Origin: Pseudoips prasinana
Taxonomy: Eukaryota; Arthropoda; Insecta; Lepidoptera; Nolidae
Direction: 5' to 3'
Assembly (NCBI GenBank): GCA_951640165.1
Contig: OX621252.1
Location: 5,674,501 to 5,738,500 of the forward strand
Length of the DNA stretch: 64,000 nt
The position numbers and the translations under genes were made by a program. Each line of letters opens with the position of its first letter. Position 1 is the stretch's first letter. The notes below the pieces were generated by a model, which had not been told where the DNA came from, ran no database searches, and saw only the letters and a program-made list of their open reading frames with translations. Positions 53,606-64,000 of the stretch are shown here, one piece after another.

Positions 53606-54127
53606 CTGTTGTTACACACTCGGCTACAAGTATTTTTTTTATTTTTATTACATTTATTTTACTTCAATCCTCCTGTGTACAAGTATATATTTTATTGCTA
53701 TGACGAAACTAAATTTACAAAATTGGCAACACTGGTACGGGCAGGATATCGCACGATATACCTCAATTATTGTACGTAGAACAAATAAACAACGATTTTC
53801 AGCCCCCGCTTGTCACTATTGTTTGGTGAAAGCCTTCTGGTTAACTGTACATGTCAATTTAATCAAAACGAAACTTTATACATACAATTTTGTGATTACG
53901 CCACTCGTACACGTAACGCACATAATAAATTGCAGCCCTTCAAATCGGCTACTCGTGATCTTTACTTAACATGACAAATAATAATTATAAATCCAATAAT
54001 CACGTTTGTCGTAACTTTCTAGGAACTTCCTCATGATATTAAAAAAAACTATCTGCAAACCAATTTGAAGCCACAAGTCAAAATGCGGACTACAAAATTC
54101 TGGAATAGTTATACAAATGACTAGACT
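53606..54127. other. Noncoding gap
   Basis: No feature recognised. Confidence 0.35.
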
Positions 54128-54355
54128 GTGAGTATTACGTACTTATCGTACGGGCAGTGGTCAGAGTTATTCAAGCCACCCAGTAGGCCTCTGACACGGC
54201 TTAACGACTGTTGTCTAATGACTACTACCGAGACCGACAGCTTAACGTGCCCTCCGAAGCACAGAGACGCTCAGGAGAACCACTTTGGTGGACTGACCGC
54301 GAGTTTAGTTGCTTAACCTCGCTTATCCTTTACGTGCCAGTGAGAGCTATGAGTG
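54128..54355 (-). mobile_element. 5S-like SINE copy
   Basis: TTATTCAAGCCACCCAGTAG, CGAGACCGACAGCTTAACGT and CTTAACCTCGC match the family. An internal deletion removes part of the 5S-like head. Confidence 0.65.
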
Positions 54356-54569
54356 ATAAATTACTCAGAAAAATAACGTCAAAAAAGGATAAAAATATTT
54401 AAAATAACAACGTTTACTTTGAGTTTCTGACTAATGCTTCTCAGAAATGTCAGATATAAAAGACATAAAAAACATCCTTCAAACTTCAGCGAATATCAGC
54501 GTATCGTACGTAATCGCGCTGCATTTGCTCTTAGGTATTATTTTACTTGCATTAGCTGTTATTTTACTG

Positions 54570-54768
54570 CGCTTAGACAGTCGCCGCCTCGCCGCTTTAT
54601 GTCGCGGGTTTGAGTCCCGCGCTGAACCACTATTTGTGTGACCCACAAATAGTTGTTCTGAGTCTAGATGTAATTTGTGTCCGTCTTTTATATGTTTGTA
54701 AAGTACCCCGCGACAGAGGGATTAAATTCCCTAGTGCGGGCGTAGTCCTTTGAAAAGAAAAAAAAATC
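54570..54768 (+). mobile_element. SINE-B, complete-looking
   Basis: Head GACAGTCGCCGCCTCGCCGC with B box GGTTTGAGTCC; body GAGTCTAGATGTAATTTGTG; end CCCTAGTGCGGGCGTAGTCC and A tail. Confidence 0.72.
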
Positions 54769-54775
54769 AATATAT

Positions 54776-54945
54776 TTATTCATCATATCAGCCCAAAGTC
54801 ACCCACTGCTGGACAAAGGCCTCCCCCAAAGATCTCCACAATTGCCGCTTTTGCGCCACCCGCATCCAGCGTCTTCCAACTACCCTCACAAGATTACACG
54901 TCCGTCATGTAGTGGGCGTGCCCACGCTGCGTCTTCTATATTATC
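54776..54945 (-). pseudogene. RTE LINE 3' fragment, reverse orientation
   Basis: CATCATATCAGCCCAAAGTC, GCTGGACAAAGGCCTCCCCC and TGCCCACGCTGCGTCTTC are the complement of the RTE ORF2 end and tail. Confidence 0.75.
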
Positions 54946-55020
54946 TTCTAATCTTACATTGTTTCAAACAAAAAAAAATACAAGTTAGTAAAAAATAAAT
55001 AATTAAAAATAATAATAAAA

Positions 55021-55250
55021 ATCCTGGTACGTTATTCACACACATTAGGCCATTTGATCCCAAACTAAGTATAACTATGTACTATGGAAACCAGATATTT
55101 GATATACACATACTACCTACTTGTCTCTTGTAAATACACTTATTTAGATATTTACACCCAGAGTCAGGACAAACAGGTACTCGCACACAAATATCTGTCC
55201 TGGATAGGAATCGAACCCACGATCTTTACCAACGACGCCAACTTGCCTGT
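55021..55250 (-). mobile_element. SINE-A copy
   Basis: Reverse complement with B-box region GGTTCGATTCCTATCCAGGA and 3' end ACGTACCAGGAT (changed from the usual GTCCCAGGAT). Confidence 0.7.
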
Positions 55251-56097
55251 CAGTTTCCCACACCTTTATTGTTGATTATTAAAAATATTTTTTCATCCTG
55301 GAGGGCATTGCCAGATGTCTTTCTTTATGCATCGTAATCATTTTCTTTCTTTTTCACTTAAACAGAGTGATTCAATGAAATGATGCCTCCCTAATGAAAG
55401 CAATTAATCACGTAAAGTTAATGGCTCATCAAAAGGTTCACTGCAGATAGGTACCTACCATTTAATTACAAGGTTGTTAATTAAGTACACAGACGCTCAT
55501 TACGTGAACAAAATAAATAACAATAGAAATTGCTGTTTTAAAAACATACAAAGGACTGTTTTGAATACGTTATTGCGTATTAACGTAGAGTAAAATTTGC
55601 ATAAAACGTCTTTGTCGGCTAGTGATGGAAATCGGAACCATCAAAATACTTAAAAGTTTGCATCAGTCAATGGTGCACGGTGCGTGGTGTATGGTCATCT
55701 TAAACCCTTTTTTACAAATTAACAAATGTTTTGAGTGGATACATAGTTACTTATCGTATTTTATTTTTATTGGCACACAAAACAGAATATCATCAATACA
55801 TGACAGAAAAGTATACATTAAGGTTTAGCTCTAGACAGTATTCCTAAACAAGTGTACACAGCATGACAATTTGAGTGGAACTAATAGTGACGCATGACAT
55901 AAAGTAAAATTATATAATAAAACAAATATATTTGAAGTTCACCGAAGCACGATCCGTAACACCATGATCCAATCGAGTCGCACCTAGGTGAACATGCACC
56001 TTAGAACTAATTAATTAAAACTAAAATCTAATAGTTTGAAGCTTAAGTAGATCTGATTTTTAACTTTTTGACATGATATGTCTAACTTTCCTTTTAA
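55251..56097. other. Noncoding gap
   Basis: No gene or repeat recognised. Confidence 0.35.
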
Positions 56098-56405
56098 TGG
56101 ACGGTGGTTACCCTAGTGCTGACACTAACCACCGCCCATACGATAAGTAACAACACAAAATCGTCGTTACACAACAACTCTTTAAACCGTCGTTAAACAA
56201 CTCTGAAGTTGTTGAAACCGTCAGTAGGTTTCTGAAATGGCTTAACGACTGTTGTCTAATGATTTCAATTTGGACCGATAGCTTAACGTGTACTCCGAAG
56301 GACGGAGACGCTCAGAAATTAGACCACTTGGGTGTCTAATTTCTGAGCGTCTCCTAGCTGCTTAACCTCGCCGATTTCTTACGGACTTGTGAGAGCATCT
56401 AGTTA
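56098..56405 (-). mobile_element. 5S-like SINE copy, partly duplicated
   Basis: GTTGAAACCGTCAGTAGGTT, GACCGATAGCTTAACGTGTA and CTTAACCTCGCCGATTTCTT match the family. TCTGAGCGTCTCC near 56340 is an inverted echo of GGAGACGCTCAGA at 56302, making a local hairpin. Confidence 0.65.
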
Positions 56406-56955
56406 TCATTAAAGTTTGGAAATTATATGTTGATAAAAAAGGTATTTATATGACGCGGTTGCTACATGAATTGCCAATTAAAAGGGTTAAAACATACAAA
56501 TGACTTCCGGTCTACTTAGCAAAAACTGTTTTGAATACATTATCCTGCATTAACAGACATAGAGCCACAGTTGCACAAAACGTCTTTAAAAAATCTCTTG
56601 GATGAATCTACCCTTCTGTAACAGTTTTAATCATGGTATATAATAATTTTAAACAATTTGAGTTCCCATAAACCAAATAGTACTATATCAATAACAGGTT
56701 CGTATATTTTTAATAGTTTTAGTTCCCATAAACCAAATAGTTGTCAAGACCAATTTTAACCAAGGAAAAGACAACAAAGTTCGAGAGCTTATAACCACAT
56801 GATAGAAGAGCCCATAACGTCCCTAAAAACCGTACATTTCATGCATCTATCCGTCTGTCTGTCATAACATCTGTCGAGGGCAGAATCCCAAAGGGAGTAC
56901 GCAGTGGCATGGGTCACCATGTTTGTATTGTTGAGGCATGCGCTATTGTAACACC
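56406..56955. other. Noncoding gap with a 21-bp direct repeat
   Basis: AGTTCCCATAAACCAAATAG occurs at about 56661 and 56721. Otherwise nothing recognised. Confidence 0.4.
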
Positions 56956-57348
56956 TTGCCTGCCTCGTTGATCTAGCGGTAGCGTGTTCACCTGCAGAGA
57001 ACGAGGTCCTGGGTTCGAATCCCGGGTCGGGCCAAAAAGTGTTTTTGGGACTATTCTGTAAAAAGAAAAATTTCTCAGCATCGACCCGAAGTCTGGGAGT
57101 TGGTGGTATTATACCCCCGTGCCTCGGAGAGCAAGTAACGCCGTCGGTCCTTTACCTGACCTTTTTCCGGTCGTGTCGCTAGGCGTCCCATCGGATCATG
57201 GGAGTGATGGAATAGAAAGTGCTCCTGTGTTTGCGCACACACTTGTGCACTTAAATATGTCCCGCGCAGATGGCTAATCTCTATTGAGACTGGCCGCCGT
57301 GGCCGGAATGCGGCTTGGAGGACATTATTATAATTGTAACACCTTATT
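56956..57348 (+). mobile_element. SINE-D, complete with tRNA-like head
   Basis: The head has A-box TGATCTAGCGGTAGCGTG and a perfect B box GGTTCGAATCC (57013). The body runs GACCCGAAGTCTGGGAGTTG to GGCTTGGAGGACATTATTAT. The acceptor ends (GCCTGCC and TCGGGCC) do not pair properly, so it is not called a tRNA gene. Confidence 0.75.
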
Positions 57349-57364
57349 GTACTATATTCTTACC

Positions 57365-57447
57365 AATATACTGGTCTTCCTGTTTTTCCTTTCCTTTGAA
57401 TAGTAATAAATATGAGTAGTAAATAAAAAAAGGAAGACCAGTATATT
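57365..57447. repeat. 17-bp perfect inverted repeat
   Basis: AATATACTGGTCTTCCT at 57365-57381 and its complement at 57431-57447, 49-nt spacer. Confidence 0.85.
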
Positions 57448-57529
57448 TTACATTTATTTTAATTCGTCTATTATGGTTCTAAACTGCTAATTTGTGATGA
57501 GGACATTAATAACATTTTTTTTTGTATTC

Positions 57530-57722
57530 GGCCATCTGATCCCAAACTCTGCTTGCTTGTACTAAGGACTACTTTTCTTTTTAAATACATACTTATATAG
57601 ATAATTACACTCAGACTCAGGACAACGACTGTTCATGCACACCAATATCTGCCCTGGATGGGAAGCAAACCCACGACCTGCGGCATGAAAGATAAGTATT
57701 TACCAAATCCGCCAACCGGCCC
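57530..57722 (-). mobile_element. SINE-A copy
   Basis: Reverse complement with head TTTCATGCCGCAGGTCGTGG and body words; middle deletion near the GCTTAGTTTGGG region. Confidence 0.65.
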
Positions 57723-58602
57723 AACTTCACCATAAACGTACTATGTCTATTAATCCTATAACATTCAGTAAAACAAAATAAAAACGTCCCAAAGTAAGAT
57801 AGATATTCGCTGAATAGAACATTTTAACCTCTTAAAGAAAAACATGATGAAAGAGCGGGTAAAAATATAGGAGCAAGCATTTTCTCATGTAAACTGTACA
57901 CCCTACATATTGTACGGTCAGCAGGATACAAAATGTGCCTGTAATAAATGTGTAGAGACTGATGTCTGGGATATATTTATGTTTCCTGCTTGACAAAGCA
58001 TGAAACATTGAATTGGTTAACAGCGCGCCTAGTTGAATTCGAAATTAGTTCAAAACAATAGCTGAAACGACCGTGAATTTAGTTAACGTTCGAGTACGTT
58101 TTGAATATTTGAATCTACATCGTTAAAAATACTCGCTTTTATAGATAATGCAACAAAAAAAATAGTTATAAGAAACTTAAATCACACTTTTATAGAAAAC
58201 AAAACTAAAAAGAATGGAAAACACACAACAAGTTTTTATTGTAAAAAAATTGTTGTAAATATTTTATTGACAGATATGTAAACTGTACACCCTACATATT
58301 GTACGGTCAGCAGAATACAAAATGTGCCTGTAACAAATTTGCAGAGACTGATGTCTGGGATATATTTATGTTTCCTGCTTGACGCAGCATGGAGCATTGA
58401 ATTGGTTTACAGCGAGCCTAGTTGAATTCAAAATTAGTGAATTGTAGATTTCAAAACAATAGCTGAAACTATCGTGAATTTAGTTAATGTTGAAGTCACG
58501 TTAAATATTTGAATTAACATAGTAAAGATACTCGCTTTTATAGAAAATCCAAATAAAAACTAAAAAAATAATAGTTTTGAAAACACGCTGTTATAGGAAA
58601 TC

Positions 58603-58812
58603 AGACTGAGGCGCCTAAGACAGTCTCCTTGCCGCTTCGTGTCGTGGGTTCGAATCCCGCGCCGGACAACTAGGCTATTTGTGTGAACCATAAATACTTG
58701 TTTTGAGTTTGGATGTAATTTGTGTCCGACTATTATGTGTTTGTAAAAGTACCCCGCGGCACAGGAATTATATTCCCTAGCGCGCGAGTTGTCTTTTTCA
58801 AAAAAAAAAACT
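58603..58812 (+). mobile_element. SINE-B inserted in the satellite
   Basis: Head AGGCGCCTAAGACAGTCTCC, B box GGTTCGAATCC (58647), end CCCTAGCGCGCGAGTTGTCT plus A tail. It interrupts monomer 2. Confidence 0.78.
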
Positions 58813-59046
58813 AAAAAAGGGAAATTAATAAAATAAAATGTATTTTATTGTAAAATAGTTGCAAGAATTTTATTGACAGATATGTAAACTGTACACCCTA
58901 CATATTGTACGGTCAGCAGAATACAAAATTTTTCTGTAACAAATGTGCAGAGACTGATGTCGGGGATATGTTTATGTTTCCTGTTTGACGCAGCATGAAA
59001 CATTCAATTGGTTTACAGCAAGCCTAGTTGAATTCGAAATTAGTGA

Positions 59047-60068
59047 ATAAGGTGCCAAATTGACTACCGGTATATCGAGGTGATAAAGTGTTTGTATGAA
59101 AACGCCACTATGTCAGTGCGACTCCAGGACCAGATCTCGAAACCTATCCACTTGCAGCGAGGCGTGAGACAGGGAGATGTTATATCTCCAAAACTGTTCA
59201 CCGCTGCATTGGAAGACGTCTTCAAGCTTCTGGACTGGAAAGGCTTTGGCATCAATGTCAATGGCGAGTACATCACTCACCTTCGATTTGCCGATGATAT
59301 AGTAGTCATGGCTGAGACCATGGAAGACCTCGGTACAATGCTTGATGACCTCAGCAGAGTCTCTCAACAAGTGAGTCTGAAAATGAACATGGATAAGACG
59401 AAAATCTTGTCAAACGTCCATGTTGCACCCACTCAATTGAAAGTTGGTGACTCTGCACTCGAAGTTGCAGAGAACTATATTTACCTAGGACAGACCATCC
59501 AACTAGGTAGGTCCAACTTCGAGAAGGAGCTCAATCGTAGAATCCAACTCGGATGGGCAGCGTTCGGGAAGCTACGTAACATCTTCTCGTCCAAAATACC
59601 GCAGTGTCTCAAGTCGAAAGTCTTCGACCAGTGTGTGTTGCCAGTGATGACATACGGAACAGAGACGTGGTCGCTCACTATGGGCCTTATTAGAAGGCTC
59701 AAGGTCACCCAAAGAGCAATGGAGAAGGCTATGCTCGGAGTTTCCCTGCGGGATCGAATCAGAAATGTCGAAATCCGCAGGCGAACCAAAGTCACCGACA
59801 TAGCCCGAAGAATTGCAAAACTAAAGTGGCAGTGGGCGGGGCACAAAGCTCGCAGATCCGACGGCCGTTGGGGCAGAAAGGTTCTCGAGTGGTGACCACG
59901 AACCGGAAGACGCAGCGTGGGCAGGCCCCCTACAAGATGGAACGATGATCTTGTGCGGGTCGCTGGAAACTGCTGGATGCGAATAGCACAAGACCGGCAA
60001 TTGTGGAGATCTTTGGGGGTTGTCCAGCAGTGGACGTCTTTCGGCTGATATGATGATGATGATGATGA
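59047..60068 (+). pseudogene. RTE LINE copy 2 inserted in the satellite
   Basis: 5'-truncated at AGGTGCCAAATTGACTACC. The open frame covers RT motifs GVRQGDVISPKLF and FADDIVVM through WGRKVLEW, then CGA to TGA makes a stop at 59893-59895. A short deletion near 60018 also breaks GEAF. It ends in ATGATGATGATGATGA. The satellite words AGTGAAT before and GAATTGTAGATTT after imply a duplication of about 4-5 bp (GAAT) at the target. Without it the monomer reads normally. Confidence 0.85.
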
Positions 60069-60721
60069 ATTGTAGATTTCAAAACAATAGCTGAAACTAC
60101 CTTGGATTTAGTTACCTAACGTTCGAGTACGTTTCGAATATTTAAAAATACATCCTTAAAAATACTCGCTTTTATAGATAATGCAACAAAAAAATAGTAA
60201 AGAGAAACTTAAAACACACTTTCATATAAACAAAACTAAAAAAAATGGAAAATAAGAAAATGTATTTATTGTAAAAAAATTGTTATAAATATTTTATTGA
60301 AATATATGTAAACCGTACACCCCACATATTTTACGGTCAGCAGAATACAAAATGTGCCTGTAACAAATGTGCAGAGACTGATGTCTGGGATATATTTATG
60401 TTTCCTGCTTGGCGAAGTATGAAACACTGAATTGGTTTACAGCGAGCCTAGTTGAATATGAAATTTGTGAATTGTAGATTTCAAAACAATAGCTGAAACT
60501 ATCGTGAATTTAGTTAACGTTCGAGTACGTTTTGAATATTTGTAAATACATAATTAAAAATAATCGCTTTTATAGATAATGCAACAAAAAATAGTTAAAA
60601 AAAACTTAAAACACACTTTTATAGAAAACAAAACTAAAACGAATGGAAGACAAGCAAATGTTATTATGTAAAAAAATTGGTATAGATATTTTATTGACAG
60701 ATATGTAAACTGTACACCCTA

Positions 60722-60872
60722 CCTATTAATAATAATAAGACTTTATTTTCAGACCAAATTAGTGTCCAATACATTAGTAACAATTTTCTTATAAACTAGT
60801 GTTAGCAATAAGTATTTTTAAAATATGTAACAAATTTACCATTAATTGCTGCGTTATTCCGTGTGAAATAGC
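60722..60872 (-). mobile_element. LINE 3' tail inserted in the satellite
   Basis: The reverse complement ends GGTCTGAAAATAAAGTCTTA TTATTATTA, matching the tail style of 42597-42912. The satellite resumes at TATTGTACGGTCAGCAG. No coding sequence left. Confidence 0.7.
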
Positions 60873-62729
60873 AAAATATTGTACGGTCAGCAGAATACAA
60901 AATGTGCCTATAACAAATGTGTAGAGACTGATGTCTGGGATATATTTATGTTTCCTGCTTGGCGAAGCATGAAACATTGAATTGGTTAACAGCGAGCCTA
61001 GTAGAATTAGAAATTAGTAAATTGTAGATATCAAAACAATAGCTGAAACTACCATGAATTTAGTTAACGTTTGAGTATGTTTTGAATCTACATCCTTAAA
61101 AATACTCGCTTTTATAGATAACGCAACAAAAAAAAACATAAAACACACTTTATAGAAAACAAAACTAAAAAGAATGGAAAATAAGAAAATGTTTTTATAA
61201 TAAAAAAATTGTTATACATATTTTATTTACAGATATGTAAACCGTACACCCTACATATTGTACGGTCAGCAGAATACAAAATGTGCCTGTAACAAGTGTG
61301 CAGAGACCGATGTCTGGGATATATTTATGTTTCCTGCTTGGTGAAGCATGAAGCGTTGAATTGGTTTACAGCGCGCCTAGTTGAATTCGAAATTAATGAA
61401 TTGTAGATTTCAAAACAATAGCTGAAACTACAGTGAATTTAGTTAACGTTTGAGTATGTTTTGAATTTACATCCTTAAAAATACTCGCTTTTATAGATAA
61501 CACAACAAAAAAAATACAAAAAAAAACCTTAAAACACGCTTTTATAGAAAACAAAACTAAAAAGAATGAAAATGAGAAAATGTTTTTATTGTAATAAATA
61601 GTTATAAATGTTTTATTGACAGATATAATGTAAACCGTACACCCTACATATTGTACGGTCAGCAGAATACAAAATGTGCCTGTAACAAATGTGGCGAAGA
61701 CTGATGTCTGAGATATATTTATGTTTCCTGCTTGACGAAGCATGAAACATTGAATTGGTTTACAGCGCGCCTAATTGAATGCGAAATTAGTGAATTGTAG
61801 ATTTCAAAACAATAGATGAAACTACCGTGAATTTTTACTAAATTCACGGTTCACGTTCGAGTAAGTTTTGAATATTTAAAAATACCTAGTTAAAAATACT
61901 AGCTTTTATAGAAAATCCAACTAAAAATAAATAAAAGTTCTAAGAAACACGCTTTTAGAACAAACCAAACCTAAACAAGGGAATATAAAAAAAATATATT
62001 TTATAGTAAAAAAATCGTGGGGAGCGTGGTTTCAATAGTTATAAATATTTTATTCACAGATATGTAAACCATACACCCGTCATATTGTAGGGTCAGCAGA
62101 ATACAAAATGTGCCTGCAACAAATGTGCAGAGACTAATGTCTGGGATATAATTACGTTTCCTGCTTGACAAAGCTTGAAACATTGAATTGGTTTACAGCG
62201 CGCTTAGTTGAATTCGAAATTAGTGAATTGTAGATTTCAAAACAATAGATGAAACTACCGTGAACTTAGTAAACGTTCGAGTAAGTTTTGAATATTTAAA
62301 AATACCTAGTTATAAATACTAGCTTTTATAGAAAATCCAACTAAAAATAAATAACAGTTCTAGAAACACGCTTTTAGAACAAACCAAACCTAAACAAGGG
62401 AATATAAAAAATGTATTGTATTGTAAAAAATCGTAGGGAGCGTGGTTTCAATAGTTATAAATATTTTATTGACGCATATGTAAACCGTACACCCTCCATA
62501 TTGTACGGTCAGCAGAATACAAAATGTGTCTGTAACAAATGTGCAGAGACTGATATCTGAGATATATTTATAAATACTAGCAGCGAGCCTAGTTGAATTC
62601 GAAATAAGTGAATTATCGATTTCAAAACAATAGCTGAAACTAACATGAATTTAGTTGACGTTCGAGTACGTTTTGAATATTTGAATCCACAGCAAATGTG
62701 GTACAAATTTAGTTCCTACCTATACACTC

Positions 62730-62830
62730 ACCTACACTAATAGCTAAATGCTCTCACCGGAGCGTAAGTGATCGGAGAGGTTAAGCAACTAGCCCCACGG
62801 TCAGTCCATAGATCACCCATCTCACCATCA
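62730..62830 (+). mobile_element. 5S-like SINE head fragment
   Basis: AGCTAAATGCTCTCACCGG, GAGAGGTTAAGCAACTAGCC and CGGTCAGTCCATAGATCACC; truncated after the 5S-like part. Confidence 0.65.
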
Positions 62831-63040
62831 GGCCACTACCGTTATCTTAGTAGTTCCTTAGTAACACGTGTTTAATTATGAATGTGTTTTCAAAAAAATA
62901 ATTTGATTGTGAATAATTCTGTGGAGGTCAGGAAAAAGGGAATGAGTAATTATGTAAAAAAATACAGTATAGTTAGCAAACTAAATGGCGACATGCGTGG
63001 TTTTTAGAATTCTAGTATTAATTATTATTCTACAAACTAT

Positions 63041-63165
63041 AATTCGATTCCCACCCAGGATGGATATTTGTGTGCATGAATGTATGTATTTAGAAACGAA
63101 AAGTAGTAACCCTCCTTAGTTTGGTATCAGATGGCTGTGTGTGTACAATGTTCCAGAATAGTAAT
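63041..63165 (+). mobile_element. SINE-A fragment with internal deletion
   Basis: AATTCGATTCCCACCCAGGA then jumps to GTATGTATTTAGAAACGAAA and CCTTAGTTTGGTATCAGATG. Confidence 0.6.
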
Positions 63166-63183
63166 ATAATTATAATCATACAG

Positions 63184-63438
63184 GCCTGTCGGCGTGGTTG
63201 GCAAATGCTTGCTTTTCACGCCGGAGGTCGTGGATTCGATTCCCACCCAGGACAGATATTTGTGTGCATGAACACGTCTGTTTGTCCTGGGTCTGGGTGT
63301 AATTATCTATATAAGTATGTATTTACAAAAGAAAAGGAGTATAATTATGTAGTATATCAGTTATCTGGTTTCCATAGCAGAAACTCTGTTCATTTTGGGA
63401 TCAGATGGCCGTGTGTGTACTATGTCCCAGGATATTTA
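63184..63438 (+). mobile_element. SINE-A, complete-looking reference copy
   Basis: Full head GCCTGTCGGCGTGGTTGGCA, B box GGATTCGATTCC, body TGAACACGTCTGTTTGTCCT, end CTATGTCCCAGGATATTT. Useful as the consensus for the family in this window. Confidence 0.8.
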
Positions 63439-63487
63439 TATGATTATAATGATACAATTTTTTATGTTGATTTAGATTTCAATATTA

Positions 63488-63650
63488 TCGGATGAGTGAC
63501 CGCCATAGTGGGTTAATTTCTCCGTGCTTCGGAGGGCATGTTAAGCTGTCGGTCCCCATTTTAGTCATGAAGCAATAGACAATAAGCCACGTTAGAGACC
63601 TATTGGACGACTTGAACTACTCTGACACTAGGATAACCGCTGCCCATACT
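63488..63650 (+). mobile_element. 5S-like SINE, head-truncated
   Basis: It starts at the C-box-like GGATGAGTGACCGCC, then CTCCGTGCTTCGGAGGGCAT, and ends CGCTGCCCATACTTTG. Confidence 0.65.
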
Positions 63651-63700
63651 TTGAATGAATTTTAAAAATACATTCAATTGACTTCACCTTTTTTTTACAG

Positions 63701-63905
63701 TTACCGATTTGAAGAAAGTTTATATTGGACCATGCCGGAAGCATTCCCAAACGAAAAAAGAAAGAAATTAAATATCGGATCACAAGCGTTACATGCATAC
63801 CTTAAAAGAATTCAAAAACAGTCTTCTCCACTTTTAGAACACCCTCTTTTGATGTCAGATAAATACACAATCGACATCAACTTTCCTTTACAACAACTGA
63901 TTTGA
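63701..63905 (+). CDS. Candidate terminal exon, protein not recognised
   Basis: A strong acceptor (a run of T then ACAG ending 63700) opens a 67-codon frame reading YRFEESLYWTMPEAFPNEKR and ending at HPLLMSDKYTIDINFPLQQL I before TGA at 63903-63905. The following sequence, in another frame, reads FESNLLETIPKAFSVEKFDF up to a TAA at about 63997. This resembles the first part (FEESLYWTMPEAFPNEK), so the exon may hold an internal repeat with a frameshift, or be a decayed gene end. I do not know the family. The start phase is two bases into a codon if the acceptor is right. Confidence 0.35.
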
Positions 63906-64000
63906 ATCAAATTTACTTGAGACCATTCCGAAAGCATTCTCTGTGGAAAAATTTGATTTTAGGATAAATCGGTTCTCATACAACAGAGAAATCGCGTAAC

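Larger units (their letters stand above)
57889..62700 (+). repeat. Satellite array, 9 monomers of about 380-430 bp
   Basis: The word GTAAACYGTACACCC starts monomers at 57889, 58278, 58884, 60308, 60705, 61237, 61630, 62064 and 62480. After removing three insertions (58603, 59047, 60722), spacing is about 382-434 bp. The first 130 bp (CATATTGTACGGTCAGCAGA, GATGTCTGGGATATATTTAT) are most conserved; the rest is AT-rich. The last monomer is truncated near 62700. Confidence 0.93.

Noticed and set aside
56961..57033. A possible tRNA gene (good A and B boxes)
   Set aside because: The acceptor arms do not pair and the sequence continues directly into a SINE-D body found elsewhere. The same reasoning applies to the tRNA-like heads at 6455, 34774, 51425, 54570, 58603 and 63184.
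60789..62183. Recurring minus-strand peptides such as FCILLTVQY in the satellite
   Set aside because: The frame recurs because the satellite monomer recurs. Most monomers interrupt it at different points, and no splice or start signal is conserved.

Overview
This window is nuclear DNA from an animal, most likely a moth or butterfly (Lepidoptera). The evidence is AT-rich sequence with GT/AG-spliced exons, several tRNA-headed and one 5S-rRNA-like SINE family, small Helitron-type elements ending in CTAG after a GC-rich hairpin, RTE and CR1/Jockey-group LINE remains, a cecropia-type mariner and a PIF/Harbinger transposon. I saw no bacterial gene, operon, rRNA operon or CRISPR array. Nearly everything recognisable is transposon-derived. 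The only good host-gene evidence is a 92-nt exon at 23698-23789 that reads like the second Calx-beta domain of a Na+/Ca2+ exchanger. A phase-compatible candidate exon lies at 25610-25675, and there is an unidentified candidate last exon at 63701-63905.

Layout. 1-3545: a Harbinger transposon with two intact spliced genes on opposite strands. Their exons are reciprocally nested: each gene's second exon lies inside the other gene's intron. 4-7 kb: a MITE, SINEs and a head-to-tail Helitron dimer inside a SINE. 7.66-11.82 kb: a large inverted and direct duplication mosaic. 12-19 kb: LINE and SINE relics, including a SINE that carries a second Helitron dimer plus a 5S-like SINE. 20.5-21.8 kb: a complete mariner with one frameshift. 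23.7-25.7 kb: the putative exchanger gene, with a foldback MITE in its intron. 26.8-38.6 kb: dispersed repeats, a 46-bp minisatellite, a MITE carrying a SINE, and a 28-bp perfect hairpin. 39-45 kb: MITEs, Helitron-type elements and a 233-bp tandem array with higher-order structure. 45.5-50 kb: an apparently intact two-ORF LINE on the minus strand. 50.8-52 kb: two short tandem families sharing a junction segment. 52.4-53.6 kb: a 5'-truncated RTE copy. 57.9-62.7 kb: a roughly 390-430-bp satellite array invaded by a SINE, an RTE copy and a LINE tail. 62.7-64 kb: SINEs and the candidate last exon.

Working relationships. The Harbinger transposase and MADF protein are the usual two partners of that superfamily. 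The LINE ORF1 and ORF2 are a second autonomous unit. RTE-type, CR1-type and Jockey-type machinery could have mobilised the SINEs and tails here, but I cannot pair them from this sequence. Family assignments rest on motifs read by eye; no database search was run. SINE family names (A, B, C, D, 5S-like) are local labels for this report.
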